A stretch of DNA of 64,000 bases from CALMEC01 sp964531025 (GTDB lineage: Bacteria; Actinomycetota; Thermoleophilia; Miltoncostaeales; Miltoncostaeaceae), in the NCBI GenBank assembly GCA_964531025.1, contig CAZHDY010000002.1, positions 213,859 through 277,858 on the forward strand, given 5' to 3'. The notes under the pieces are model-generated. The model ran no database searches. It had not been told where the DNA came from and saw only the letters and a list, made by a program, of their open reading frames with translations. Shown one piece after another: positions 46,714 to 54,443 of the stretch. Each line of letters begins with the position of its first letter. Within the stretch, counting starts at the first letter, position 1. The translations under genes and the position numbers were made by a program.

Positions 46714-47429
46714 CATCCGCCGACCTTCGGGTGATGCGGTCCCCGTCGGCCAGCGCGGCTGCAGCGGCCGCCGCCCACGCCGTGGTGGATCTCATCGCGA
46801 CCGCACGAACCCGGGGCGGGACCTGCCACATCGCGGTCGCCGGAGGAACGACGCCCGCGCTGATGTACCGGCGTATCGCCGACGCCGTCAATGGCTGGTC
46901 CGGGATCCGGATATGGCTGGGCGACGAGAGGTACGTGCCACCCACCGCCCCCGATGCGAATGCCCACCTGGTGATGTCCACCCTGTTGGCACGGTTGACG
47001 GGAGATATCCCGACCCCCCTCCAGACGGTGCGGACGGAGCTCCCACTGGTCGACGCCGCCCGTGACTACGAGGAGCGTCTACTCGCGTGCGTTCCGCTGA
47101 CCGAGGGCGTTCCGATCCTCGATCTCGTCATCCTCGGGGTCGGCGAGGACGGTCACACGGCCTCCCTCTTCCCGGAACGGGAGGATCTCCTCCACCCCGC
47201 GTCGACGTCGATCGTCATCCCGGTCACCGATGCCCCCAAGCCACCCCCCGACCGCGTCAGCATGACGCTTCAGGCGATCAATGCGGCCCGTGCCCGCCTG
47301 ATCCTGGCGACGGGACCCGGCAAACGTGAGCCGCTGGCCCGCTTCGTCGCAGGAGAGAGAACCGACCGGTTCCCCATCACGCTGATCGAACGAGGCGGAA
47401 CGGTCCTGCACACGGATCAGCTCGTCTAG
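46710..47429 (+). CDS. pgl: 6-phosphogluconolactonase
   Basis: Hydrolyses 6-phosphogluconolactone in the oxidative pentose phosphate pathway, the step before gnd. 239 aa with ICHIAVAGGTTP-like strand (CHIAVAGGTTPALMYRRIAD), IWLGDERYVPPTAPDANAH and the active-site LDLVILGVGEDGHTASLFP. GTG 46710 overlaps the previous stop (GTGA), indicating coupling. The usual zwf neighbour is not in the window. Confidence 0.93.
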   Translation: MTSADLRVMRSPSASAAAAAAAHAVVDLIATARTRGGTCHIAVAGGTTPALMYRRIADAVNGWSGIRIWLGDERYVPPTAPDANAHLVMSTLLARLTGDIPTPLQTVRTELPLVDAARDYEERLLACVPLTEGVPILDLVILGVGEDGHTASLFPEREDLLHPASTSIVIPVTDAPKPPPDRVSMTLQAINAARARLILATGPGKREPLARFVAGERTDRFPITLIERGGTVLHTDQLV

Positions 47430-47433
47430 ACGA

Positions 47434-47557
47434 GTGGTGTCACCGAGGCGTGGATGTGGGGCGCGTCACCGGTGACCGGCCTGGGGTCGGCGGGTGGATG
47501 AGTGGCGCATCCGCACCACCGGAGGCACGCACCAGGCCGCGATCTCCGTGGCACCAC
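47434..47557. repeat. Inverted-repeat element, copy 3 (downstream of pgl)
   Basis: 124 bp with terminal arms GTGGTGTCACCGAG (47434-47447) and CTCCGTGGCACCAC (47544-47557; 12/14 pairing). The arms differ in sequence from copies 1 and 2 but the interior follows the same order: GTGGATGTGGGGCGCGTCAC, GGTCGGCGGGTGGAT, GCGCATCCGCACCACCGG, CACGCACCAGGCC. Lies between the convergent pgl and wHTH genes. Confidence 0.75.
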
Positions 47558-47567
47558 CCATTCGGGG

Positions 47568-48767
47568 CTACGGAAGCCGGGCGCCCTTCATCTGCCGCGA
47601 CTTGTAGACGTTGGAGATCACGACTCCGTCGAGCCATTCGGTGAGCCGCGCGGCCTCCTCGTCGAGTGCGCGCCGCGCATCGTCGTCAACATCCGTCGAC
47701 AGCACGGGCCGGACCATCGCATCGTCGTCCTGCACCCAGCAGCCGACGATGCGTCCGTCGACCCAGGCCGTGGTGCCGGCGTTCCCGACCGAGTCGAACA
47801 GGAGCGGTGTCAGGGCCGGATCGAGGTAGAAGTCGCGTTCCTTCCATCCCATGGTGGTCGGATCCAGCGTCGGCAGAAGGGCCACCCAGGGCTCCGGCGC
47901 GGGGACCGGATCGAGATCGTCGGGCAACACCCATCCCACGGTGCCCGCATCGAGGGACACGGGGACCGCTTCCAGGTCGGCCAGCGCCCGCCGTACGCTC
48001 GTCTTGATGGCGCCCAGCCACCAGACGATGTCGTTCTCGGTACCCGGCCCGAAGGCACCGAGCCAGCGGCGCACCAGCTCCGCGTACCCGACCTCCGCGT
48101 CCGTTGGTCCGGCGGGTTCCCCCAGCCATTCGTCGGTGCGCAGCCACACCGGTCGTGAGGTCCGCCAGTGGCCGGTGTTCTCGCCGCGAACGATGTGGCC
48201 CTCCGCTCCGAGCCACGTCAGGATCCGCGGTGCCAGCGGTGCCTCGCCACCCCATTTCGTTCCAGGTGCCGAGTCGACGCGGATGTCGATGTGCGGGCAC
48301 CGTGCCCGGATCTCACGGGCGGGCAAGCCGCCGTCGGCGAGGATCTCGCGGACCAGGGCCTCCGCCCGCGCCAGCCATGTGTCGGGGTCGTCGGTCTCCC
48401 CCGCCACGACAAGATCCTTCGCGATCTTCTTGCGCTCGGTCGCGGCGACGCGCGCGCTGGCACTTCCCCACGTGAAGGGGAGCAGCTCGCGCGGGAAGAC
48501 GAAGAGCGTACGACGCATGGCCAGCTGCTTGACGAGGGTGCGTTCCTCGTAGAGCGCCCGATCGACATCCACCGCCGTGACGCCCACGGTGCGCGCCGCG
48601 ACGGAGAGGTGGACCGTGGAGGCCTCGGTGGCGTGGAGCACGCCGAGGGCCTGGGCCACCGACAGGGGATCATCGCGCCGATGACCTGGCGCAAGCGCGT
48701 GCCGGATGGCGAGTCGATGGCGGCGCTCCGCGTCGTCGATGTGCCGCGCCGGCTGAGGTTTGCTCAC
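47568..48767 (-). CDS. YcaQ-like winged-helix DNA-binding protein
   Basis: 399 aa. Resembles the HTH_42 (YcaQ/AlkX-type) family, whose studied members unhook DNA crosslinks or bulky adducts as glycosylases, though many relatives are untested. Landmarks: RHALAPGHRRDDPLSVAQAL, LYEERTLVKQLAMRRTLFVF, and repeated winged-helix modules (EILADGGLPAREIRARC; RILTWLGAEGHIVRGEN). GTG 48767; the long open frame upstream to 49466 is antisense to two other genes. The catalytic QxQ-type motif of YcaQ is not evident to me, so glycosylase activity is unproven. Confidence 0.75.
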   Translation of the reverse strand: MSKPQPARHIDDAERRHRLAIRHALAPGHRRDDPLSVAQALGVLHATEASTVHLSVAARTVGVTAVDVDRALYEERTLVKQLAMRRTLFVFPRELLPFTWGSASARVAATERKKIAKDLVVAGETDDPDTWLARAEALVREILADGGLPAREIRARCPHIDIRVDSAPGTKWGGEAPLAPRILTWLGAEGHIVRGENTGHWRTSRPVWLRTDEWLGEPAGPTDAEVGYAELVRRWLGAFGPGTENDIVWWLGAIKTSVRRALADLEAVPVSLDAGTVGWVLPDDLDPVPAPEPWVALLPTLDPTTMGWKERDFYLDPALTPLLFDSVGNAGTTAWVDGRIVGCWVQDDDAMVRPVLSTDVDDDARRALDEEAARLTEWLDGVVISNVYKSRQMKGARLP

Positions 48768-48871
48768 CCGCCGATCATGGCATGCCTCATCCGTGTGACA
48801 CACCGACGGACGCCGACAGCCACCGCTCCGGCGACCGGTCGCCGGAACACGGTCTTCCCTCCGCACATATG

Positions 48872-48891
48872 TAGTGGTAATTTGCCCACTA
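48872..48891 (+). promoter_or_regulatory. Inverted repeat over the start of the nucleotidyltransferase module
   Basis: TAGTGG (48872-48877) and CCACTA (48886-48891) with an 8-nt spacer, the right arm entering the ATG. Between them TAATTT (48878-48883) fits a -10 hexamer 7 nt before the start, so the transcript would be leaderless and the dyad could be an autoregulatory operator. Confidence 0.5.
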
Positions 48892-49373
48892 TGGCGTACG
48901 TCATCAGCAGACGCGACGGGCGACACGAGATCCGCGAGTCGGTCGCCACCCCACGTGGGCCCCGCAGCCGGACCCTCGCCACGTTCCGCCTGCTGACCGA
49001 CGAGGTCCTCGACCACGCTGAATCCCGAGCCCTCAGGCACTTCGATCGTGACGCCGTCCGACGGCGCGCCGAAACCCGTGGGGTCCCTGTCGCGGCCGCC
49101 GACTCCACTCGGGCCGTGCGTCGCGTCCTGCAAGACCTGGTCCGTGACCGCCCCCTCCCGACGAGCCTCGTCGCGGCACTTCGGCACGAGCTGTCCCGTC
49201 ACGAGACCGTCGATCTCCCCGACACGTTCGCGTCGGCCACCGAGTGGCTGGGTGTCAGCGCCGCCCGTCGCGGTGAGGCGCTCCGTGACCTCCTGCGAAT
49301 GACCGACCGACTCCCGGTCCGCAAACGGCCTGACGCGCCGTCGTTCCCGCGTATCCGCTCCGCCGTCGCATGA
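48891..49373 (+). CDS. Uncharacterised partner of the nucleotidyltransferase gene
   Basis: 160 aa, no family recognised. Highly basic and helical: MAYVISRRDGRHEIRESVAT, then RSRTLATFRLLTDEVLDHAE and a second helical half (RRVLQDLVRDRPLPTSLVAAL, GEALRDLLRMTDRL). Overlaps the next gene by 4 bp (ATGA), so both are made together. In two-gene nucleotidyltransferase modules the first, small gene is often the antitoxin; that role is an inference here. Confidence 0.65.
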   Translation: MAYVISRRDGRHEIRESVATPRGPRSRTLATFRLLTDEVLDHAESRALRHFDRDAVRRRAETRGVPVAAADSTRAVRRVLQDLVRDRPLPTSLVAALRHELSRHETVDLPDTFASATEWLGVSAARRGEALRDLLRMTDRLPVRKRPDAPSFPRIRSAVA

Positions 49374-49945
49374 CCGCCGAGCCGGCGCTCGACGAGAAGA
49401 TCGTCCTGATCGCCCGCGCCCTCGCCGCCGCCGACATCCCCCACGCGTTCGGCGGAGCACTCGCACTGGCCTACTACGCCGAACCGCGCTCCACGATCGA
49501 CGTGGACGTGAACATCTTCGCCACCCCTGAACGGGCCGAGAGCACGTTCGCAGTCCTCGACAGCCTCGGCGCCACCGTCGACGCCGCGATCCATCTGCCC
49601 GCGGTCGCCCGCGACGGCCAGGTACGCGTCAGCTGGGGACGGACGCCCGTCGACCTTTTCTTCGCGTACGACCCGCTCCACGACGCCTGCCGCGATGCGG
49701 TGCGACAGGTGCCGTTCGGCGACGCGTCCATCCCGATCCTGAGCCCCGAACACCTCATCGTCTTCAAGGCCGTGTTCGATCGACGGAAGGACTGGCTCGA
49801 CATCGAGCAGATCCTGTTCCTGAACGCCGGCGACATCGACCGTGACGAGATCACCGCCTGGCTGGACCGCGTGGTCAGCCCGACCGACGCGCGACGGGAC
49901 CGGGTGGTCCGGCTCATGGACCTCACTCTGGGTGCCGGCGCCTGA
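49370..49945 (+). CDS. MNT/AbiEii-like nucleotidyltransferase
   Basis: 191 aa. The N-terminal half has the polymerase-beta-type nucleotidyltransferase pattern: FGGALALAYYAEPRSTIDVD with metal-binding D44 and D46, further VDLFFAYDP as probable third acidic site and SPEHLIVFKAVFDRRKDWLD typical of this group. Such proteins are toxins or antitoxins in AbiE/MenAT-like modules that modify tRNA or a partner protein. Coupled to the preceding gene. Activity is inferred from fold. Confidence 0.78.
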   Translation: MTAEPALDEKIVLIARALAAADIPHAFGGALALAYYAEPRSTIDVDVNIFATPERAESTFAVLDSLGATVDAAIHLPAVARDGQVRVSWGRTPVDLFFAYDPLHDACRDAVRQVPFGDASIPILSPEHLIVFKAVFDRRKDWLDIEQILFLNAGDIDRDEITAWLDRVVSPTDARRDRVVRLMDLTLGAGA

Positions 49946-49989
49946 TCTGTCGCGTCACGCGGGTCGCCGTCGCGACCACAGAGGCATCA

Positions 49990-50020
49990 CCGGGTGGAGC
50001 GGTCCTGCCGCCCCACCCGG
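49990..50020. terminator. Bidirectional hairpin between convergent genes
   Basis: CCGGGTGGAGCGG/CCGCCCCACCCGG, 13-bp stem with one mismatch and a 5-nt loop, between the nucleotidyltransferase gene and the acetoacetate-decarboxylase-like gene. Confidence 0.65.
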
Positions 50021-50028
50021 ATCCGGAA

Positions 50029-50706
50029 CTACGGCATCTCGCTGAGCGGACCCTCGCCACCGGGGTAGCAGAAGGACGCCTTGGGCGAGTAGAAGCCCCA
50101 GGTGACCTCGAGCGGGTCGGCCGGACGCAGGGCGTTGACCGGGTGGTCCGGCTGCAGGAACTCCATCGAGGTGACCTTGAACGGGTCGACCATGGTGGCG
50201 TTGAACGGGTACAGACCGGAGGTCAGCGTGCCATTGACGTCGGTGATGTAGCGCAGCTGGCCACCCGCGCGGACCGCGACCTCGCCGACCTCGACGGTCG
50301 TGCGGATGAGCGGCGCACCGCCGACGGACGTCGTCGCGGTGAGGATGCCGTTCTCGATCTCGAGCGTGGTCGTGCCCTCGCCCGCCGGGACGCCGCGCTC
50401 CGCCGCGTACGCGCGCATGTCGGCGTTCGAGTTGAAGTAGTGCGTCCACCAGCGCCCGGGGACATTGCCGTCGGGAGTATCGTGCCCCGAGAGGTCGGCA
50501 CCGCAGTACGTCAGCGAGTACTGCTCGAATCCGGACGTCTGGTCCGTGGCGTCCACCACGTACTGGTTGATGAAGCACTGGCTGTTGGCGGCGAGATCCA
50601 GTGAACTCGGGACAAGTGCCCGGAGCGCGTCGGGATCGGCCGGAACCCACGTGAAGTAGAGCATGCGGCTGTCGGTGACGAGCTGCGGTGCTTCGAATCG
50701 AGCCAT
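50029..50706 (-). CDS. Acetoacetate-decarboxylase-family protein
   Basis: 225 aa with the layout of the ADC-like fold: LYFTWVPADPDALRALVPSSL, INQYVVDATDQTSGFEQYSL, PGRWWTHYFNSNADMRAYAA, and the closing FYSPKASFCYPGG. The catalytic lysine of true acetoacetate decarboxylases is not clearly identifiable, so another small-acid or polyketide-like substrate is possible. AGGAGA precedes the ATG. Divergent from a LacI gene; two LacI-type operators lie between, so it is probably the regulated gene. Confidence 0.75.
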   Translation of the reverse strand: MARFEAPQLVTDSRMLYFTWVPADPDALRALVPSSLDLAANSQCFINQYVVDATDQTSGFEQYSLTYCGADLSGHDTPDGNVPGRWWTHYFNSNADMRAYAAERGVPAGEGTTTLEIENGILTATTSVGGAPLIRTTVEVGEVAVRAGGQLRYITDVNGTLTSGLYPFNATMVDPFKVTSMEFLQPDHPVNALRPADPLEVTWGFYSPKASFCYPGGEGPLSEMP

Positions 50707-50742
50707 CTCATTTCTCCTGTTCTGGGCTGATGCGCGATCCGC

Positions 50743-50758
50743 ACCTAACCGTTTAGGT
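50743..50758. promoter_or_regulatory. LacI-type operator 1
   Basis: ACCTAACCGTTTAGGT: near-perfect dyad with central CG, the hallmark of LacI-family sites. 37 bp upstream of the ADC-like gene start. Confidence 0.75.
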
Positions 50759-50829
50759 ACGCGATACTATGCCGGTCTGCGTCGAATGACAAGTGATCAC
50801 GCATCCCCTCTCGTTTCACCCTTCGCAAC

Positions 50830-50845
50830 ACCTAAGCGTTTAGCT
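50830..50845. promoter_or_regulatory. LacI-type operator 2
   Basis: ACCTAAGCGTTTAGCT, the same pattern as operator 1 (CTAAnCGnTTAG), 18 bp upstream of the lacI-like start, 87 bp from operator 1. Spacing would allow a repression loop or independent control of the two divergent genes. Confidence 0.72.
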
Positions 50846-50862
50846 CTGAGAAGATACGCCGC

Positions 50863-51837
50863 ATGACGTCCGCCGACAAGCGCCGCGCGCCCACCCTTCG
50901 CGACGTGGCCCAGGCTGCGGGCGTGTCGATCTGGACCGCCTCCAACACCTTCAGCAATCCCCACCGTGTGGCCGCTGCCACACGCCAGCGCGTCCTTGAG
51001 GCCGCAAGTCGGCTGAACTATGCGGGTCCGAATCCGACCGCGCGCACCCTCGCCCTCGGGCGCACGCGCATGGTGGCGCTCTGGAGCGACGCCGACGCAC
51101 GGGACTTCCTCGCCGACCCGGTGGCCACCCTCATCACCCAGGGACTGGTGACGGCGTGCGACGGCGCCGGCCTCGCCGTCGTACTCGCCGGCCGCACCCG
51201 TGACCTTCCTGTCGACGGATACATCCAGTTCCGCCCGAACGACGATGGTCCGGCGCTCGGACGCGCGGTGGCCATCGAGGCGGCGGCCCCACGGAACGGA
51301 CAACCGAACGTGACCGTGGACCTCACCAGGGGGGTCCAGATCGTGGCGGGTCACCTCCGCGAGCTCGGTCACCGGACGATCGGCGTGCTCTCGACCCCCG
51401 AGCTGACCCACCGGCTGGGCTCCCTGACACCGGCCGACATCGGCGATCAGGTCGTGGTCTACGAGAGCCGTGTACAGGGAGGCTGGCCCGACCGGGCCGC
51501 AGGCGAGGCCGTCGCCCGCGCCGCGCTCAACGCGAAGCCGCGACCGACGGCACTCCTGGCGCTGTCCGACGCGCTGGCGCTCGGGGCTCTCTGGGCGGTG
51601 CACCGGATGGGACTACGCGCCCCCCAGGACGTGTCCGTCGCCGGCATCGACGACGTGCCGGCGTCGGAGGCCGCGGGACTGACGACGCTGATGGTCCCCT
51701 ACCGTCCGATGGGAGAACTCGCCGGTGAACTTCTCATCCGGATGATCGCCGACGAGACGCCGGAACCCCCGCCGGAGCTCCCCATCGCCCTCGTCATCCG
51801 CCGGACGACAGGACCCCCCGCGCAGCCGTCCCCATAG
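50863..51837 (+). CDS. LacI-family transcriptional regulator
   Basis: 324 aa. N-terminal helix-turn-helix and hinge: TLRDVAQAAGVSIWTASNTF, SNPHRVAAATRQRVLEAASR, LNYAGPNPTARTL; then a periplasmic-binding-like sensor domain (MVALWSDADARDF; VAGIDDVPASEAAGLTTLMV). The sensor domain is about 20-30 residues shorter than in LacI. Its own operator-like sites lie upstream. 3' end overlaps the convergent monooxygenase gene by 44 bp. Confidence 0.92.
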   Translation: MTSADKRRAPTLRDVAQAAGVSIWTASNTFSNPHRVAAATRQRVLEAASRLNYAGPNPTARTLALGRTRMVALWSDADARDFLADPVATLITQGLVTACDGAGLAVVLAGRTRDLPVDGYIQFRPNDDGPALGRAVAIEAAAPRNGQPNVTVDLTRGVQIVAGHLRELGHRTIGVLSTPELTHRLGSLTPADIGDQVVVYESRVQGGWPDRAAGEAVARAALNAKPRPTALLALSDALALGALWAVHRMGLRAPQDVSVAGIDDVPASEAAGLTTLMVPYRPMGELAGELLIRMIADETPEPPPELPIALVIRRTTGPPAQPSP

Positions 51838-52819
51838 CCGCCGCGATCGCCTCGTACGAGCGTCGGCGGGCCCCGTGGTCGTGCACGAGCGTCATGATCA
51901 TCAGCTCGTCCGCGCCGGTCTCGGCCACCAGCGCGTTCAGTTGCTCGGCCACCTCGTCCCCGGTCCCGAGCACCTGCGCCCTGAGATAGCGCCGCAGCTG
52001 ATCGTTCTCGGCCTCGTTCCACGGGTGGGCCTCGGCCTCCGCCGGGCTGGGCAACTTGCCGGCGCGCCCCTGCCGCATCCGAACGACACCGAGGCCCATG
52101 GACATCGCGAGCGACCGGGCCTCGTCCTCGCTCGCCGCCGCGATGGCCGACAGCGCCAGGATCGAATGTGGCCGGTCGAGTGCCTCCGAAGGACGAAACT
52201 CGTCGCGGTAACGGGCGAGTACCGCCGCCGCTCCACGCGGGTTCATGTGTCGGGCGAACGCGAAGCCCAGGCCGAACGCGGCGGCGACGGACGCCCCGTA
52301 CTCACTGGAGCCGAGGATCCAGAGGGGTGGCAAGGACACCTCGGCCGGCTCGGCGCGGACGTATCGGAAGGGGTGGTCGTCCGGAAAACCCTCGGTGGCG
52401 AAGGCCATGAGCTCCGCGAGCTGCTGCGGGAACTCCTCGGCGGATACCCCGCGACGCAGGGCATGCGCGGTGATGGGGTCCGTTCCCGGCGCGCGACCGA
52501 GGCCCAGATCGATGCGGCCGGGATGCAGCACCTCCAGCAGGCGGAAGGTCTCGGCCACGTGCAGCGGGCTGTGGTTGGGGAGCATGATGCCCCCGGATCC
52601 CACCCGTAGGCGGGTGGTCACCGATGCCACCTGGCCGATCATCACCTCGGGGGCCGGACACGCCATTCCCGGCGTGTTGTGGTGCTCAGCAAGCCAGTAG
52701 CGATGGAAGCCGAGATCCTCGACGAGGGCCGCCAGATCGAGCGTCGCGCGGATGGCATCGCCGGGAGTGTGCCCCGTGGGCACGGGGGCGAGGTCGAGGA
52801 CGGAGAGGGGAACGGCCAT
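51794..52819 (-). CDS. Luciferase-like (LLM class) flavin-dependent monooxygenase
   Basis: 341-aa TIM-barrel flavoprotein of the bacterial-luciferase family, group with LVP...YWLAEHHNTPGMACPAPEV, GSGGIMLPNHSPLHVAETF and RIDLGLGRAPGTDP, all typical of YhbW-like members. Predicted FMNH2 or F420 dependence; substrate unknown. The ATG is leaderless-like. Tail-to-tail overlap of 44 bp with the lacI-like gene. Confidence 0.88.
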   Translation of the reverse strand: MAVPLSVLDLAPVPTGHTPGDAIRATLDLAALVEDLGFHRYWLAEHHNTPGMACPAPEVMIGQVASVTTRLRVGSGGIMLPNHSPLHVAETFRLLEVLHPGRIDLGLGRAPGTDPITAHALRRGVSAEEFPQQLAELMAFATEGFPDDHPFRYVRAEPAEVSLPPLWILGSSEYGASVAAAFGLGFAFARHMNPRGAAAVLARYRDEFRPSEALDRPHSILALSAIAAASEDEARSLAMSMGLGVVRMRQGRAGKLPSPAEAEAHPWNEAENDQLRRYLRAQVLGTGDEVAEQLNALVAETGADELMIMTLVHDHGARRRSYEAIAAAMGTAARGVLSSGG

Positions 52820-52825
52820 CCGCTC

Positions 52826-52831
52826 AGGCTA
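52826..52831 (-). promoter_or_regulatory. Candidate -10 element, leaderless monooxygenase transcript
   Basis: TAGCCT (TANNNT) on the minus strand, 6 nt before the ATG at 52819; no ribosome-binding site. Confidence 0.4.
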
Positions 52832-52946
52832 CCCGCCGGGCGGACCGCCACGCGGGGCTCGACGCCTCATCGGATGGTCAGGCTCTTGCGCTCCGGCCCC
52901 GACTTCTGTGGAATGACGTGACGTCGCACCCCAAGGAGGCCCCTGA

Positions 52947-53189
52947 GTGGTTACCGCGATCGTCCTGTTGAACACCGAGCGAGGTGAGGTTTCGCGCGTC
53001 GCACGCGCGATCGGCCAGATCCCCGAAGCCACCGAGGTCCACTCGGTAACGGGACCGTACGACCTCGTGGTCAAGGTCCAGGTCGAGGAGTACGAGCTCA
53101 TGGCCGAGGTCATCACCGAGAAGCTCGGCCCGATCGACGGTGTGGTCGACACCGAGACCCTGATGGCCTTCCGCACATACAAATTCTAG
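52947..53189 (+). CDS. Stand-alone Lrp/AsnC ligand-binding (RAM) domain protein
   Basis: 80 aa, just the RAM sensor half of Lrp/AsnC regulators with no DNA-binding domain: GEVSRVARAIGQIPEATEVH, SVTGPYDLVVKVQVEEYELM, TETLMAFRTYKF. Such SraA/RAM proteins bind amino acids and may pair with full-length Lrp proteins. GTG start with AAGGAGG at 7-nt spacing. Upstream of trpD, separated by a repeat element; an amino-acid-sensing role for the trp genes is an inference. Its last 22 bp are duplicated at 53375-53396. Confidence 0.88.
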   Translation: MVTAIVLLNTERGEVSRVARAIGQIPEATEVHSVTGPYDLVVKVQVEEYELMAEVITEKLGPIDGVVDTETLMAFRTYKF

Positions 53190-53192
53190 ATG

Positions 53193-53396
53193 GTTGATTC
53201 CATGGAAGAGTGGATGTGGCGTGCGGCACCGGTGGCTGGCCCGGGGTGGGCGGGTGGATCCGTCGCGCGGGGGGCCGCCGGGCGCCGAAGGGCATGCTGG
53301 TTGCCTGTTCCAGTCGCCCGTTGGCTTGCCAAGAGTGGGCGGGTGGATCCCCGGGGACACGCACCACGCCACGACTTCCGCACATACGAGTTCTAG
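53193..53396. repeat. Inverted-repeat element, copy 4, with duplicated gene end
   Basis: Left terminal repeat GTTGATTCCATGGA at 53193-53206, then GAGTGGATGTGGCGTGCGGC, two copies of GTGGGCGGGTGGATCC (53246-53261 and 53335-53350), and CACGCACCACGCCACGA. The right terminal repeat is replaced by CTTCCGCACATACGAGTTCT-AG (53375-53396), a near copy (20/22) of the RAM gene's own 3' end at 53168-53189. An open frame across the unit is probably not coding. Confidence 0.78.
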
Positions 53397-53404
53397 GAGA
53401 TCCC

Positions 53405-54433
53405 GTGTCCACGCTCTACCGCAGCAGTCTCGCCAAGCTCACCCAGAGTCAGGATCTCAGCGAGGCCGAGATCGTCGACTTCGTCGAGGCCATGCGCGAC
53501 GACACGGTGACCGAGGCGCAGATCGCCGGTTTCCTGGTCGCCCTTCTCATGAAGGGCCCCAGCATCGACGAAGTCGCCTACATCGCCCGTGCCATGCGCG
53601 CCAACTGCGTGCAGATCGAGCCGAAGGTCGACGGCGACCTGATGGACATGTGCGGCACCGGCGGCGGGCTCACCACTTTCAACGTGAGCACCGCCAACTC
53701 GGTGCTGACCGCGGCGGCAGGAGTCCCGGTCGCCAAGCACGGCAGCCGCAGCATCTCGTCGTCGTCGGGCAGCGCCGACGCCCTGGAGGCCCTCGGCGTG
53801 AAGGTCGAGATCTCCCCCGACGACGGCCGCAGGCTGATCGAGCAGGTCGGCTGGAGCTTCCTCTACGCCCCTGCCTTCCACCCGATCATGCTGAAGGTCT
53901 TCTTCCCCGAGCAGGCCCTCGGCATCAAGACGATCTTCTTCACGATCATCGGTCCGCTCATCAACCCGGCCGGGGCACCGCGCCACCTGCTGGGCGTCTA
54001 CCAACCGGGCCTGGTGCCCATGGTCGCGGAGGTCGTCGCCCAGCTCGGGATGACGCACGTGGTCGTGGTGCACGGGCTTGACGGCCTGGACGAGATCTCA
54101 CTCCTGGGACGGACCTCGGTCGCCGAGGTGAAGGGCGATTCGATCGAGCGCTACGAGATCGCACCGGAGGACTTCGGATTCTCCCGCTGCACCCTCGAGG
54201 AGGTGCAGGGCGGCTCACCGCAGTACAACGCCGAGGTCATCCGACGGATCTTCACCGGCGAGGAGGAGGGCCCGATGCGCGACTTCCTCCTCCTGAACAA
54301 CGGCTTCGCCCTGTACGCCGCCGGCGCCGCGGACAGCCCCGAGAAGGGCATGGACATCGCGCGCGAGACGCTCGCCTCGGGCGCCGCCGCCCGCAAGCTC
54401 GACGAGATCGCCGAGGCCTCCAACGCCCTCTGA
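53405..54433 (+). CDS. trpD: Anthranilate phosphoribosyltransferase
   Basis: Second step of tryptophan synthesis: anthranilate plus PRPP. 342 aa with MCGTGGGLTTFNVSTANSVL (PRPP-binding), VAKHGSRSISSSSGSADALE (anthranilate/PRPP), FAPAFHPIM-type segment YAPAFHPIMLKV and GPLINPAGAPRHLLGVYQPG. GTG 53405 has AGGAG at 5-nt spacing, just after the repeat element. First of trpD-trpC-trpF. Confidence 0.95.
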   Translation: MSTLYRSSLAKLTQSQDLSEAEIVDFVEAMRDDTVTEAQIAGFLVALLMKGPSIDEVAYIARAMRANCVQIEPKVDGDLMDMCGTGGGLTTFNVSTANSVLTAAAGVPVAKHGSRSISSSSGSADALEALGVKVEISPDDGRRLIEQVGWSFLYAPAFHPIMLKVFFPEQALGIKTIFFTIIGPLINPAGAPRHLLGVYQPGLVPMVAEVVAQLGMTHVVVVHGLDGLDEISLLGRTSVAEVKGDSIERYEIAPEDFGFSRCTLEEVQGGSPQYNAEVIRRIFTGEEEGPMRDFLLLNNGFALYAAGAADSPEKGMDIARETLASGAAARKLDEIAEASNAL

Positions 54434-54443
54434 GACGCCCGGC

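Noticed and set aside
47568..49466. 632-codon minus-strand gene extending the YcaQ-like protein
   Set aside because: The region above 48767 is antisense to the nucleotidyltransferase pair, and family similarity begins at GTG 48767.
53190..53396. 68-codon open frame over the repeat element before trpD
   Set aside because: Its sequence is the repeat element itself, plus the duplicated RAM gene end; no protein similarity and no ribosome-binding site.
53190..53404. Tryptophan attenuator or T-box before trpD
   Set aside because: No run of Trp codons, no leader peptide and no T-box sequence; the hairpins belong to the repeat element.
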